A stretch of DNA of 64,000 bases. It comes from Thinopyrum elongatum (taxonomy: Eukaryota > Streptophyta > Magnoliopsida > Poales > Poaceae). The stretch lies in contig CM022303.1 of the NCBI GenBank assembly GCA_011799875.1, forward strand, positions 429,149,108 to 429,213,107. Reading direction: 5' to 3'. Of this stretch, positions 30,072 through 41,860 are shown in pieces. The stretch's first letter is position 1, and every line of letters starts with the position of its first letter. The notes beneath the pieces are model-generated. The model did not search any database and was not told the origin of the DNA. It was given only the letters and a program-made list of their open reading frames with translations. The translations under genes and the position numbers were made by a program.

Positions 30072-33000
30072 ATGGCCGATAACAATCCACCACCGCCGCC
30101 ACCACCTGATTATATGGCTGCGATGATGCAACAGTTTGAACTCAACCGTCAATTCATGACGGGAATTATGGAACAGTTCCCTCGTCCCAATGCCAACCAT
30201 CAACCAGCCTCAATCACACTGCCAGAATTTGTGCGACTCAACCCACCGATATTCCGCAACACAGTTAATCCGCTGGGCGCCGATGACTGGTTGCGTGACA
30301 TCCTTTATGAGATGGAGTCAGCTGATGTTCCACCTATCAGCTATGTCACTTTTGCGACATACTTCCTGAAGGGACCTACAGCATAATGGTGGGCCACCCA
30401 CCGACAGACCCTACCTCCCGGAACTGTCGTCACCTGGGTAGAATTCAAGATTGCTTTCCGTGCCCGCTACATTCCTCAAGCTGTCATAGCCCGGAAGAAA
30501 GCCGAGTTCCGTAGTCTCATTCAAGGTAACAAGACTGTGGAAGTATATCAGCGCGAGTTTCTTGATTTGTCTCGCTACGCTGAAGAAGACATCCCCAATG
30601 ATGCTCGTAGACAGGAGAAGTTCCGCGAAGGGCTACACCATGACATTCAGTTAGCCCTGCTCGTCCAAGACTATCCCGACTTCGCCACTTTGGTGAATAA
30701 GGCTATCATGGTCGAGACTGGTCTGAAGAAACACAAGGAAGCGACCAGACGCACTCGCGAAGCAGGCTCATCTTCGGGATCGTCTTCCCAGAAGCGCCGC
30801 ATGTGGATTCCACAGAGCATGTACCGTCCAGCAGCTCCAGTATACAGGCCAGCTTATGCTGCACCTCGTCTGCCTCCTCCACCACCGAGGCAGCCTCTTC
30901 GTGCTCCTCCACCTCGAGCTCCCGCACCACGTCCTGACAGTGGACTCTGTTTCAAGTGTGGCTAGCCAGGTCATCGTGCCAGAGATTGTTCTCAGAATCA
31001 GAATCAGCTAGCTCTTCCGTCTGTTGGCCGTGGTAATGGCCGTGGGAATTCTCAGCCTCGCTACAGCAATGTCAGACCTTCTTATGGTCGTGGACAGAAC
31101 TATCATGTCAACATGGCTGAAGCTCAGGATCAACCTGAAACCATGATGGGTACACTTCTTGTTAATTCAGTACCTGCATCTGTTTTATTTGACTCAGGAG
31201 CATCGCATTCATTCATGTTGGAAGAATTTGCATTCATGCATGGCATTAAATATGAAAGGTTGCGCCATCCGTTAGTGGTAAATACTCCTGTGGGTCAGTG
31301 CCAAGCTTCCCTATTCAGCCCCGAAGTCACTACTGAAATTGAGGGGTTGAAGTTCCAGGCATTTCCCATTATCCTGAAATCCTCCAAGATTGATCTTATC
31401 TTGGGAATGGATTGGTTGAAGGCTCACTATGCCTCAATTAATTGTGCCAGTAAAGTTGTACACCTCCTTCATCCATCAGATGAGCTAGTGAATTACCGAG
31501 CTCATATCACTCAGAACGCCGAGGCTCAGATTTATGCCTTGAATGCGTTGAACGCTTCTCCGCTTGAGGGGATCAAAAACGTTCCAGTTGTCTGCGAATT
31601 CGAGGATGTTTTTCCAGAAGAACTTTCAGGAGTACCCCCTGCTAGAGCTGTCAAGTTTGTTATTGACTTGAAGCCTGGCACCACTCCTATTGCGAAGCGT
31701 CCTTACAAGATGCCTCCGCATCACCTTCTTGAGCTTAAGGAAGAAATTGATAAATCACTTAAAAAGGGCTTTATCCGTCCCAGTTCCTCCGCCTGGGGAG
31801 CACCGTCTCTCTTTGTCAAGAAGAAAGATGGTACCAATAGGTTGGTCCAAGATTACCGTCCTATCAACCAGGCAACCATTCAGAATAAATATCCACTTCC
31901 CCAGATCAATGATTTATATGATCAACTCGCTGGATCCTCGGTGTTCTCTAAACTCGACTTGAGGTTGGGTTATCACTAGATCCGCGTCCGTGAAGAGGAT
32001 ATCCCAAAGACCGCCTTCGTTAATCGTTATGGCTCCTATGAATACACCGTTATGTCATTTGGCCTAACGAATGCTCCAGCTACATTCTCCCGTCTGATGA
32101 ATTATATATTCATGGATTACCTCGACAAATTCGTCATGGTATATCTAGATGATATTCTAGTATATTCGAAGAATAAGGAAGAACATGCCGAACATCTTTG
32201 ACTTGTTCTGGAGAGGCTTCGAGAGCACAAGTTGTATGCCAAGTGCTCCAAATGCGAATTCTGGCTTTCTGAAGTAACCTACCTTGGACATGTCATTTCC
32301 AAGGACGGTATCGCGGTTAACCCGGAGCGTGTTCAGGCTATTCTTGACTGGACTCCTCCGAAAAATGCCAAGCAAGTCCGAAGTTTTCTCGGCCTTGCAA
32401 GTTATTGCCGACGATTCGTTGAAAACTTTTCCAAGATCGCCAAGCCCCTGACTAATATGCTCCACAAAGGCGTTAAGTTTGAGTGGACAGACAATTGCCA
32501 AGAGAGTTTCCAGACCCTCAAGGACAAGCTAACTTCTGCTCCAGTGCTTGCTCCTCCAGATTCTCACAAGGACTTTGTGATATATTGTGACGCCTCTCGT
32601 CAAGGATTAGGCTGTGTCCTAATGCAAGAGCGAAAGGTGATTGCATATGCCTCGCGGCAATTGCATCCACATGAAGAGAACTATCCAGTGCATGATCTCG
32701 AACTTGCTGCTGTGATCTATGCTTTGAAGCAGCGGCGACATTACCTTCTTGGTAACCGGTGTGAGATTTATACCGATCATCAAAGCTTGAAGTATTTGTT
32801 CACACAACCAGATCTTAATCTCCATCAACAACGATGGTTGGAAACAATTACGGACTATGACTGTGGTATTTATTATACCCCTGGCAAGGCTAATGTAATG
32901 GCTGATGCCTTGAACCGCAAGTCATATTGCAATAACCTCATGGTTAAGCAAGCTCAACCCCAACTATTTGAAGAATTGCGCAAGCTGAACGTCAGTATCG

Positions 33001-34481
33001 TTCCGCAGGGTTCTCTGGATAACCTTGTGGTACAACCAGATCTTGAGAAAGCTGTTAAGGAAGCGCAATCTAAAGATGCTGAAATCGATTTGATGAAGAA
33101 AGAACTTCACCTCGAGAAGTACAGGGATTTCTCGATTGCTGAAGATGGAACCTTATATTTCAGAGACCGCATTGTAGTACCTCGCTTCGAACTTATGACT
33201 GACAAGGTCATGAAGGAGGCTCATGATACACCGCTGTCTATCCATTCGGGTAGCACCAAGATGTATCGCGATCTCCGTCAAAGGTACTGGTGGTCCAAGA
33301 TGAAGCAGGACATTGCTCGATACGTTGCTGAATGTGACGTATGTCGTCGCGTGAAAGCAGAACATCAGAAGCCTGCTGGAATTCTTCAACCACTCCCTAT
33401 TCCTTTGTGGAAGTGGGATAAAGTGCAGATGGATTTCATTACTGGTCTTCCCAAGTCTCAGAAGGGTCACGATGCTATTCTTGTCGTCGTCGACCAACTC
33501 TCCAAAGTTGCACATTTTCTGCCTGTCAAAGAGACCATCACCGCTAGCCAGCTAGTAGAATTGTATATTTCCAGCATCGTTTCACTCCACGGTATTCCGA
33601 AGGAGAATAGCTCGGACCGTGGCGGTCTTTTCACTTCCAAGTTCTGGGAAAGTTTCCAAGAAGCTATGGGGACTCACATTACATGGAGTTCAGCATATCA
33701 TCCTCAATCTCAAGGCCAAGTAGAGCGAGTTAATCAAGTGCTTGAAGATATGCTTCGCGCTTGTGTTATATCATTCGGTAAGAAGTGGGAAGAATCTCTC
33801 CCGTTTGCCGAATTCTCCTATAACAACAGCTATCAAGCCAGCTTGAAAATGGCCCCCTTCGAAATGCTATACGGACGTAAGTGTCGAACCCCTCTGAATT
33901 GGTCAGAAACTGGGGAACGACCACTTGTGGGACCGGACATTATTCAACACACTGAAGAACAAGTCCGAATTGTCTGAGAAAATCTCAAGGCGGCTCAGGA
34001 CCGCCAGAAGAGTAACTATGATAGCAAACATTGGGGTCTGACCTATCAACCAGGTCATCAAGCTTATCTTCCTGTCACTCCGACGAAGGGCACCCGTCGT
34101 TTCAGAATCAAGGGCAAGTTAGCTCCTCGCTATATTGGTCCTTTCCGCATCGTGGCTAGACGTGGACAGGTGGCATATAAATTGGAATTGCCACCACAAT
34201 TCTCTCATATCCATGATGTCTTCCACGTGTCACAACTTCGTAAATGCTTCAAGGAATCTCCACACCGCGCAGTGGATCACGAGATGCTTCAGTTGCAAGA
34301 TGATCTTTCTTATAAGGAGCATCCCATCCGCATTCTCGATGAAGCTGAACGTCGAACTCGTCAGAAGATGACCAAGTTCCTTAAAGTGCAGTGGTCGAAT
34401 CATACTGAAGATGAAGCCACTTGGGAACGCGAAGATCATCTTCGGGAAGAATATCCCGATCTCTTTCCTTCTACCTCCTAA
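30072..34481 (+). pseudogene. Tekay gag-pol polyprotein with chromodomain, five stops
   Basis: A single frame of 1,470 codons starts MADNNPPPPPPPDYMAAMM. Capsid is at 30200-30760. The zinc knuckle (CFKCG to RDC, 30948-30989) is itself split by a TAG at 30963. The protease DSGASHSF is at 31191. RT includes [10 protein letters not shown] (about 31845) and YLDD at 32142-32153. RNase H runs 32570-32900 ([15 protein letters not shown]). Integrase runs 33220-34000, with an HHCC finger (about 33235-33345), MDFITGLP (about 33428), [10 protein letters not shown] (about 33610) and the Glu of GQVERVNQ (about 33718). The chromodomain (FLKVQWSNHTEDEATWERED, about 34378-34440) may guide insertion to heterochromatin. 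Stops are at 30384 (TAA), 30963 (TAG), 31977 (TAG), 32199 (TGA) and 33975 (TGA). No frameshift was found. Confidence 0.95.
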
Positions 34482-34505
34482 ATTCTCGGGATGAGAATTT
34501 CTTTT

Positions 34506-34519
34506 AGAGGAGGAGAACT
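34506..34519 (+). promoter_or_regulatory. Tekay polypurine tract
   Basis: AGAGGAGGAGAACT immediately precedes the 3' LTR start at 34520. This is the expected site for priming second-strand DNA. Confidence 0.85.
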
Positions 34520-37500
34520 TGTAACACCCCTGTGTAATAGCCACCGTGATCAACTGATAATAATGCCAAGTCATATCATTTGCAGTGCCTAGTCATAGTG
34601 GTTAATCAAAACAATTCAAATTCAATTCTGAAAATCAACTAAATTCAAAAGTGCAAAATAAATTTGCTCAAACACTTTGGGGAAAATGTTCACTAAATAG
34701 CAAATATTCCAGAAGCACTCATAAAAATATAGTCAATGATACTTGGATTGGTTAAGTGGCTCAAACCACATGAAACAGCACCAAAACAGGATTATTTATT
34801 CGGATTAAAATTTATATCAAATCCAAAAGAAATCCAAATTTGCCCAAACCAATTTTTGGTGAAAGGAAGTGTTGCATTGTAATATTGGGGACAACTCTCA
34901 TGTTTTACAAAAATGCACAAGTGGTATAACTATTATAAAACAGAAAAGAATAAAAGAAAAATCAAAACAGGAAAACAGAAAAATAAAAAGAGGCACTGTG
35001 CACTAGGCCTAAGTGCACAGTGCCCCTGTGCCAGCCCACCAGGTCCACGCTACCCTCTCTCCCTCGCACTGTCACCTTCTCTGTGGCCGCGCCGGCGCGC
35101 GCCGACCAGGGCCGACACCGCGACGCTGCGGGCGCCGCGAGGGGATAAGGTCGGCCCTGTCCATTCCCCCTGGGCTCCTCCTCATTCTCCCCTCTCTCCG
35201 CTTGCTCCCCACCTCATTCCCCCTCCAGATCCACCGTGGCCGAACGCCTTCGCCGCCGCACCTCGCCGTCCACCGCGGCCATCGTCGTCCCCGGGCCGTG
35301 CCACCGTGTCCCTCGTCTTCGCCATCATCTTCTACGCCGTCCGGTGCAAGCAGCCCGAGCCGGAGAGCACCGCAACGCCGGATCTTCTCCGCCCCTTTCT
35401 TCTCGGGCTCCGGTGATCTCCTTCGACTCCGACGACGCCTGCTGCTCCTAAGCTGTTGAAGGCCTTTCGTGGCCGCTAGGTGAGCAGCAGCTCCTCTCTG
35501 TTTACCTCTCCCCGCTCCAAATTGCCCGTAGGCGCCGATCCGCGTTAGCCCGAACCTGCCTCCATGGAGCTCGTCGCCGGCGAGTCTCCGGTGACCATAT
35601 GGTCACAGGCGCGTGTCCATTAGCTCCGCCGCACTGCGTAGAGCACGCCTAGCTACTCCGTTCGAGCGTCTGCGCACCGCAACGCCGATTCCACTGAGCT
35701 CCCGAGCGCGCCTCCGCCTTTGCTCATCGCTGGCGACGTTTCCGGCCGAGTCCGGCTGCGCAACCGCCACCGAACGACGCGGCTCGTTCGACCCGTTCGA
35801 ACGAGCCCAGCCACGCACTAAATGACGTAGTATAGCGCGTTTCCGGCGAAGCTCGAGTCCCTCCGCCGCGTTTTCGGGCTCGTCGATGTTCAGCCGCCGG
35901 CCGCCGACATGGCAAGGTGGGGCCCACCCCCTGAGAGGTTGCCAGTGGGCCCCAGCGCCTCAGTTGACCACGTTGACCTGGTCAACATGGTTACTGTTCA
36001 CCCACAGTGGATGACATGTGGGCCCCGCTGCTGTTTAGTATAATTAAAACGATTTATAAATTAAAACTAATTAGTTAAACTAAACTCCCACTGACACCCG
36101 GGGCCCACACCCCTAACTAGTATAGTTAGACTAGTTAATCCTTGGTTAAGGACACTGACACTGACATGTGGGTCCCACTGGACCCACATGTCAGGTTTGA
36201 CCAGGTCAGCGCCGCTGTTGACCTGCTGACATCACAGTGACATCATGCTGACGTCATAAGTCATTTTCTGTAAATTATAATAATTCCAGAAAAATCATTT
36301 AAACTTTGAAAATTAATAACTTTTAAACCGTAACTCAGATCAAAAAACTTAAAACATGAAAGTTGCTCAGAACGACGAGATGAATCTGATTGTGTCGTTT
36401 GTTTCGATGCCGGAACCCCCTACGTAGGAGAACCCGTAACTTTTAGACCTATTCCATTAGATGATTAGTGCATACTTATCGGATAATAAATCCAATTTAA
36501 ATCCTAAAATAACTAAAATGACTTAGATGCATCTTAAGGCAACCCTGCACTGCATCATAGCATAGCATGCCCCGTGTTGCATCTGTTTGCATTATGTTTA
36601 CCTGTTTCCTCCCCCTCTTCTCTCTCGATTAGACCCCGACGTTGACGTAGCTCCTAAGGCAGACGCCGCTCCGGAGAACGACTACGTCCCCGACGACTAG
36701 CCACTTGCCCCAGAGCTTGCAGGCAAGCACCCCCATTTTAAACATGCCTATATCACCTATTCTCTTCTCTCTTTTGCTTGCATTAGAATTGCTGTTGTTA
36801 CTGTTATCCTATGTCTGTTGCATAGCCTGTTTAATTCTAACCTACGGTTGATACCTACCTGTTATCCTAAACTATTTAGTATAGGCTGGGTAGAGACCCG
36901 ACAGAGACCCCACTTATCGCGATTGCCCCACTGGATAAGACCCGAACAACAGGATTGAAGATCAGACCCCGACACCTCACGTCACTTCCCCCTTAGATGC
37001 TTGACACTACTGGGTTACTATCGAGTGCCGAGCGTGATACCTCGTCAGCACTTCTGATGATAACCTTGTAGGTTAGTTAATCGGTCGTGGTCAGTGATGG
37101 TGATTCCTCCTACACCACCACCGGAACCGACACTGTCGTGCAACTCCTCAAGGGTGGACCTCGAGGGTGATTCCTCCTTCGTTCACCTTGACGAAAACAT
37201 CAAGTGGAATTCCATCGAGGGTGATTCCTCTGGGTTCCCCTTGGTGTCAGACACACAGATACTTTGGTTACTATGACTGAACACTGAACCAAGATACTAA
37301 AGACGGGTCGGCCCTGAGGGGTACCCGTGCGAGCTTATTAGCGAAGTGATGTGGGATCGGGTGGACCTGGATGGTGCCTGAGAGTTGAACACGAGGCGTG
37401 GCCGGGCATTCCTATCCCTTGCCGCAAGTCCTCGAGACGGGGCCACGGGGTCACATCTTTCATGAGTTTCTGCTCGTTACCGCACTACCAACACACTTAC

Positions 37501-38701
37501 GGTTTGGATATTTGATCCGAGGGGCCTCTGGCCTGATAGCACTAACCATCACGTGGGCATAGTATGGGCGTTCTGCATCGTATACTTCAGCCGAAGCTTA
37601 ATAGATGTCAGCGACTGAGCGGCGCGCGCCGAGTTGGACTGGTTAAGCAACTGCGTTTGTATTAAGGGGTTGCTAGGTCTGCTCTCGGCCGCGTTCGCAA
37701 TGTGCATGAGTTCCCCTAGGCGATGGCCCAAGACCCCTGGGGGCATAGGTTTAGTCCGGCGTGCTGACCTCTCTGTTAAGTATTTGGTCGGGTTGCGGCA
37801 TATCGTTTGGCCGAGGCCGGGCATGACCCAGAAAAGTGTGTTCGGCCGGAGTTAAACGAGCGTGGTGGGTAAGTTGGTGCACCGCTGCAGGGAAGAACTA
37901 ATCTATCGATAGCCTGTCCTACGGTAACAGACACTCGGAGTTGTATCCCGATCGGTACAACTAGAACTTGAGATGAAATGGATAGTATGGCTCTGGGATT
38001 GCTTTCTCGCAAGGAGTCGAGGAAGGATCTCTAGCCGAGGTTGATGATACTACTACTTTACATTATGTTAATCTGCACTCTTCTAATGCTGCAAGACCGA
38101 TGAAGATGCTAGTCTTCGATAGGACTAGGCTTTTCCCTCTATTCTGGCATTTCTGCAGCCCAGTCCACATATACAGCCTTCCTTTGAAAATGTTGCATAT
38201 GTAGTGTAGATCCTTGCTTGCTGAGTACTTTGGATGAGTACTCACGTTTGCTTTATTTTCTTTTTCTCCCCATATCCAGATGTCGCCGCCAGATGACGGA
38301 GCCCCTGAACCAGTTGCCCCCGTCGACGACTACGGCTACTACTACTACCCTCCAGGCGAGTACTACTACGAGGAGCCGACCGACGACCAGGAGTAGGATT
38401 CGGAGGGTCCTAGGCAGGAGGCCTACGCCTTTCGATCGTAGCTTATATTTTGCCCCGCCTTTCTAAAGGCCTATCTCTGTTTCTATAATATATCTGTACC
38501 CAGATATCTGATGCTTGCACTGACACTTGTATGCCATCGAGCTACATATTCGAGCCCTCGAGGCCGTGGCTTGTAATATAAAGCTTGTATGACTTTATTT
38601 ATGTTTTAGAGTTGTGTTATGATATCTTCTAGTGAGTCCTTAGGCTTGATCGTGTGCATTTGCGTGTATGATTAGTGCATGATTAAGCCGGGGTCGTCAC
38701 A
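34520..38701 (+). repeat. Tekay 3' LTR (4,182 bp)
   Basis: It matches 24468-28664 along its whole length with small indels, and carries the same hairpin (36161-36194), exon-like segments and GAGGGTGATTCCTC repeats. It ends at 38701 and is followed by the duplication GTACA. Confidence 0.92.
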
Positions 38702-38942
38702 GTACACTTCCTACTTTTACACCATTTGCTCTGATGCATATAGCCAAGATACATGTAACTCATTGTCTGCTCTGTCATGCTTATGCATTCACATGGTATT
38801 ATATTTTATCGTCACATGATTGCATGCATGTAGGGGGAGCCTATGAACGTTACATGTCTTTCCAAAGCTTTACTTGCCGTTCCTTGTATCTTTATCTAAA
38901 GCTTTGATGTATGTTGTCATCAATTACCAAAAAGGGGGAGAT
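38702..38942 (+). other. rest of the Copia internal region with polypurine tract
   Basis: The second copy of GTACA (38702-38706) leads back into Copia sequence. TAGGGGGAGCC near 38832 and AAAAAGGGGGAGAT at 38929-38942, abutting the LTR, are polypurine tracts. Confidence 0.85.
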
Positions 38943-40607
38943 TGAAAGCACAAGTGCTCCCTGGGTGATTTTGGTAATTAATGTCAACATATCTCTTGTC
39001 GGACTAATACCTTTACCTAGCATATTTCAGATAAGTTCAACAGTGGAGTGGTAGGACAAGAGGATGTGGAACCCCTTCAAGAGGCTAAGGACACATATTG
39101 GCTCAAGCTCAAGACTCTACTCTTTTCATTTTAGTGATCCAAGACCACATTGAGTCCATAGGAAAGCCAATACTATTAAAAGGGGATGAGGTGTTGCTTA
39201 ATGGCTTGCTTGCTCAAAATGCTTAGTGATATGCTCCAATAACCCTCAACCACTTTCTCATATCCACATATGTCCCAAACCAAAAGTCAAACTCGGCCCC
39301 ACCGATTTGATCTATCCGGCGCCACCGAGTTCATTTGACATAGCCACTGCCAGAAACCCTATTCAGTTCGGTCTCACTGATAGGGATCTCGGTCTCACCG
39401 AGATGGGATTGCTAACTCTCTGTTTCCCTTCGTAATGTTTCGGTCCAACCGAGATGAGCGATCGGTCCCACCGAGTTCGCAATGCAAACTCTCTGTTTCC
39501 TTTTCGTAACATTTCGGTCCCACCGAAATGAGCGATCGGTCCCACCGAGTTTGCCTGACCAACTCTCTGTTTGCCTATTACAGAAATAGGTCTCACCGAG
39601 TTCATGTAATCGGTCACACCGAGATTACGTTATTCCTTAACCCTAACAAAATCGGTCTCACCGAGTTGACATGTCGGTCCCACCGAAAAGCCTAACATTC
39701 AGATTTTGAACTAAATCGGTCTGACCGAGTTTCACTATTCGGTCCCACCGAGTTTGGTAAATTGTGTGTAACGGTTAGATTTTGTGTGGAGGCTATATAT
39801 ACCCCTGCACCCTTTCTCCATTCGTGGAGAGAGCCATCAGAACATGCCTACACTTCCAGCATTCATTTTCTGAGAGAGAACTACCTACTCATGTGTTGAG
39901 ACCAAGATATTCCAATCCTACCATATGAATCTTGATCTCTAGCCTTCCCCAAGTTGCTTTCCACTCAAATCATATTTCCACCATATCCAAATCTGTGGGA
40001 GAGAGTTGAGTGTTGGGGAGACTATCATTTGAAGCACAAGAGCAAGGAGTTCATCATCAACACACCGTCTATTACCTTTTGGAGAGTGGTGTCTCCTAGA
40101 TTGGTTAGGTGTCACTTGGGAGCCTCCGTCAAGATTGTGGAGTTGAACCAAGGAGTTTGTAAGGGCAAGGAGGTCGCCTACTTCGTGAAGATCTACCCGA
40201 GTGAGGCAAGTCCTTCGTGGGCGATGGCCATGGTGGGATAGACAAGGTTGCTTCTTTGGACCCTTCGTGGGTGGAGCCCTCTGTGTACTCGCGCAGCCAT
40301 TACCCTTCGTGGGTTGAAGTCTCCATCAACGTGGATGTACGATAGCACCACCTATCGGAACCACACCAAAAATCTCCGTGTCTCCAATTGCGTTTGCACA
40401 TTCCAATCCCATCCCTTTACATTCTTGCAAGTTGCATGCTTTACTTTCCGCTGCTCATATACTCTTGCCATGCTTGCTTGATATGTATTGTGAATGTTTA
40501 AACTTGTGCTAAAACTCCACCTTAACTTGAAGAACTTAAAAATTGCCACATTTATTTGTTGAGGGTCTATTCACCACCCCTTTAGACACCTCTTCTCGAT
40601 CCTTTCA
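38943..40607 (+). repeat. Copia 3' LTR (1,665 bp)
   Basis: This is the partner of 17106-18773. It begins TGAAAGCAC and ends CCTTTCA, followed by CCTGT. The palindrome array is at 39288-39760, and a TATATATA box near 39793-39801. Confidence 0.93.
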
Positions 40608-40612
40608 CCTGT

Positions 40613-41250
40613 CCTGTCCGTCGCCGCCTCACTCCATCTTGACACGCATCCAAGATGACGCGGCATGCAGCACCAAGCTTACTGGCTAGCCGCTGCGCTG
40701 GAGCGGTGGCAGGATCTGCATGTAGATCTGCATGCCACCACGCAGGTGCTTGCCTGGTTGGCAGGCTAGTCGCTGTGCTGGAACGGTGGCAGGGCGGCGG
40801 AGCCGTGTCATGCGCGAGCCTTGCCGTGGCCTCGCAATCATCCTCGACAAGAGTCTTGCCGGGGCCTCGCAGTCGTCCCCGGCAAGAACCTTGCTGGGAA
40901 CTTCGCCTTCTAGTCTTCACGAAGATCTGCATGCCACCAGTCTTCACAAAGATCTGCATGCTACTACACATGTGCCCCTGAGTCTTGGTCTTGACGTTGT
41001 CGATGGTGTCAGAGCTCTCAACCTCAAGGGTGGTGGCCTTGTCAGCGCTTCGCAAGCCGTCCCCCGCCCCGGCAAGGATCTTGCCGGGGGTCCAGCTTGT
41101 CTTCTGCTCTCTGGTTACTGGCTTGGATGCTGCATTGGTCGTCTTGTATTTTCCTCCAACTGCCCCCGCCAAGCCTCACCACAGGTGCGGCTGCAACTGC
41201 CCGCGCACAAGTAAGGGGTACAAAAGGGCCCAAACTTGTGTACACCGACA
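40613..41250 (-). repeat. Tat 5' LTR, outer segment
   Basis: This continues the Tat LTR after the Copia element and ends ACACCGACA at 41250 (TGTCGGTGT on the minus strand). It contains an 80-bp-spaced direct repeat (GCTAG(C/T)CGCTG(C/T)GCTGGA at about 40684 and 40766) and four AGATCTGCATG-type words (40713-40965). TTGCCGG/CCGGCAA words occur at about 40856, 40879 and 41072-41090. Confidence 0.8.
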
Positions 41251-41860
41251 CGTAGGAATTTTAATATCCACTTGGACATCCTTTTCAAATTAATATGCAT
41301 GAAGAACAGGACTAAGTGCATTACTGGCATAATGAGATTCTTAATTTACATTTTCATGTGGTTTGACTTTAATTTGACCATGTTTCTCTATTCCCGTGTT
41401 CTTCCAATTCATGTGAACCAAACACCCAGGTTGATAGAAATCCTATGTTTTCAAATGCTCTGTTTTGCACGTGCATCCCTATACTGTTCATGTATTTTTC
41501 CTATCCCTGCGTTTTTAGAATCCTCCAATTCTAAGGAGTTCTTACAGATTTACTTCATTTTCAGAACAGGTGTCAAAGAAAACTCTGTGTGTTTTGTCCC
41601 GCTCCTGCCGTGCCGTCATCCACCCCACCTGAGATGCACCATCGATGGAAGCGTTCACTGCAGCAGAGATCCCCCCTGCAGACCTTCTTTTGCTGCCTTA
41701 GATCATCTTCCCCGTTGCCGGCAGCAAAGCCAACTACATTACCATCATCAACTGAGCAGATGAACCTGAGGATTACACAGTTCTGGAAGAGAGGTCGCAC
41801 TCTTTCGTGCCTGCTTACGTTCTACATCGGTTATTATTACCTACTACTTTATCATCCTGT
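41251..41860. other. segment between Tat LTR and Athila-like element, part of CACTA 2
   Basis: This 610-bp stretch is interrupted on both sides by retrotransposons and should be continuous with 48522 onwards. Part of it (41570-41830) is richer in GC and has exon-like reading frames I do not recognise (for example TEQMNLRITQFWKRG). Attribution to CACTA 2 rests on position only. Confidence 0.4.

Larger units (their letters stand above)
24468..38701 (+). mobile_element. Tekay-type chromovirus (Ty3/Gypsy) nested in the Copia element
   Basis: LTRs of about 4.2 kb (24468-28664 and 34520-38701) start TGTAACACCC and end in GGGGTCGTCA(T/C)A, flanked by the duplication GTACA. A methionine-initiator primer site, gag with zinc knuckle, protease, RT, RNase H, integrase and a C-terminal chromodomain are all in one frame. 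The chromodomain and initiator-Met primer place it among plant chromoviruses, and the chromodomain type suggests the Tekay branch. An additional ORF lies between primer site and gag. Five in-frame stops break gag-pol with no frameshift. Confidence 0.93.
17106..40607 (+). mobile_element. Sirevirus-type Ty1/Copia retrotransposon, split by a Tekay insertion
   Basis: LTRs at 17106-18773 and 38943-40607 both start TGAAAGCAC and end ATCCTTT(T/C)A. The flanks are a perfect 5-bp duplication, CCTGT (17101-17105 and 40608-40612), which places the insertion inside the Tat LTR. Domain order is gag, protease, integrase, reverse transcriptase, RNase H, which is the Copia order. A methionine-initiator primer site, a long non-coding 3' region and several AGGGGGAG polypurine tracts point to the Sirevirus (Maximus/SIRE) lineage. 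The internal region is interrupted from 24468 to 38701 by a chromovirus. Coding sequence has four stops and two frameshifts. Confidence 0.93.
6897..41250 (-). mobile_element. Tat-lineage Ty3/Gypsy LTR retrotransposon, disrupted
   Basis: Read on the minus strand this gives an LTR (41250 to 16694, split), a primer site, gag, protease, reverse transcriptase, RNase H, a second archaeal-type RNase H, integrase, then a gene in the opposite orientation. Two RNase H domains and an antisense ORF between integrase and the 3' LTR are hallmarks of the Tat lineage (Grande, RIRE2, Ogre relatives). The 3' LTR lies beyond CACTA element 1 and outside the window. The element is interrupted by CACTA 1 (at 6897), a solo LTR (9936-10575) and a Copia element (17106-40607). 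Its genes hold at least ten stops and several frameshifts, so it is dead. The motif TTGCCGG/CCGGCAA recurs throughout its coding and LTR sequence. Confidence 0.9.
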
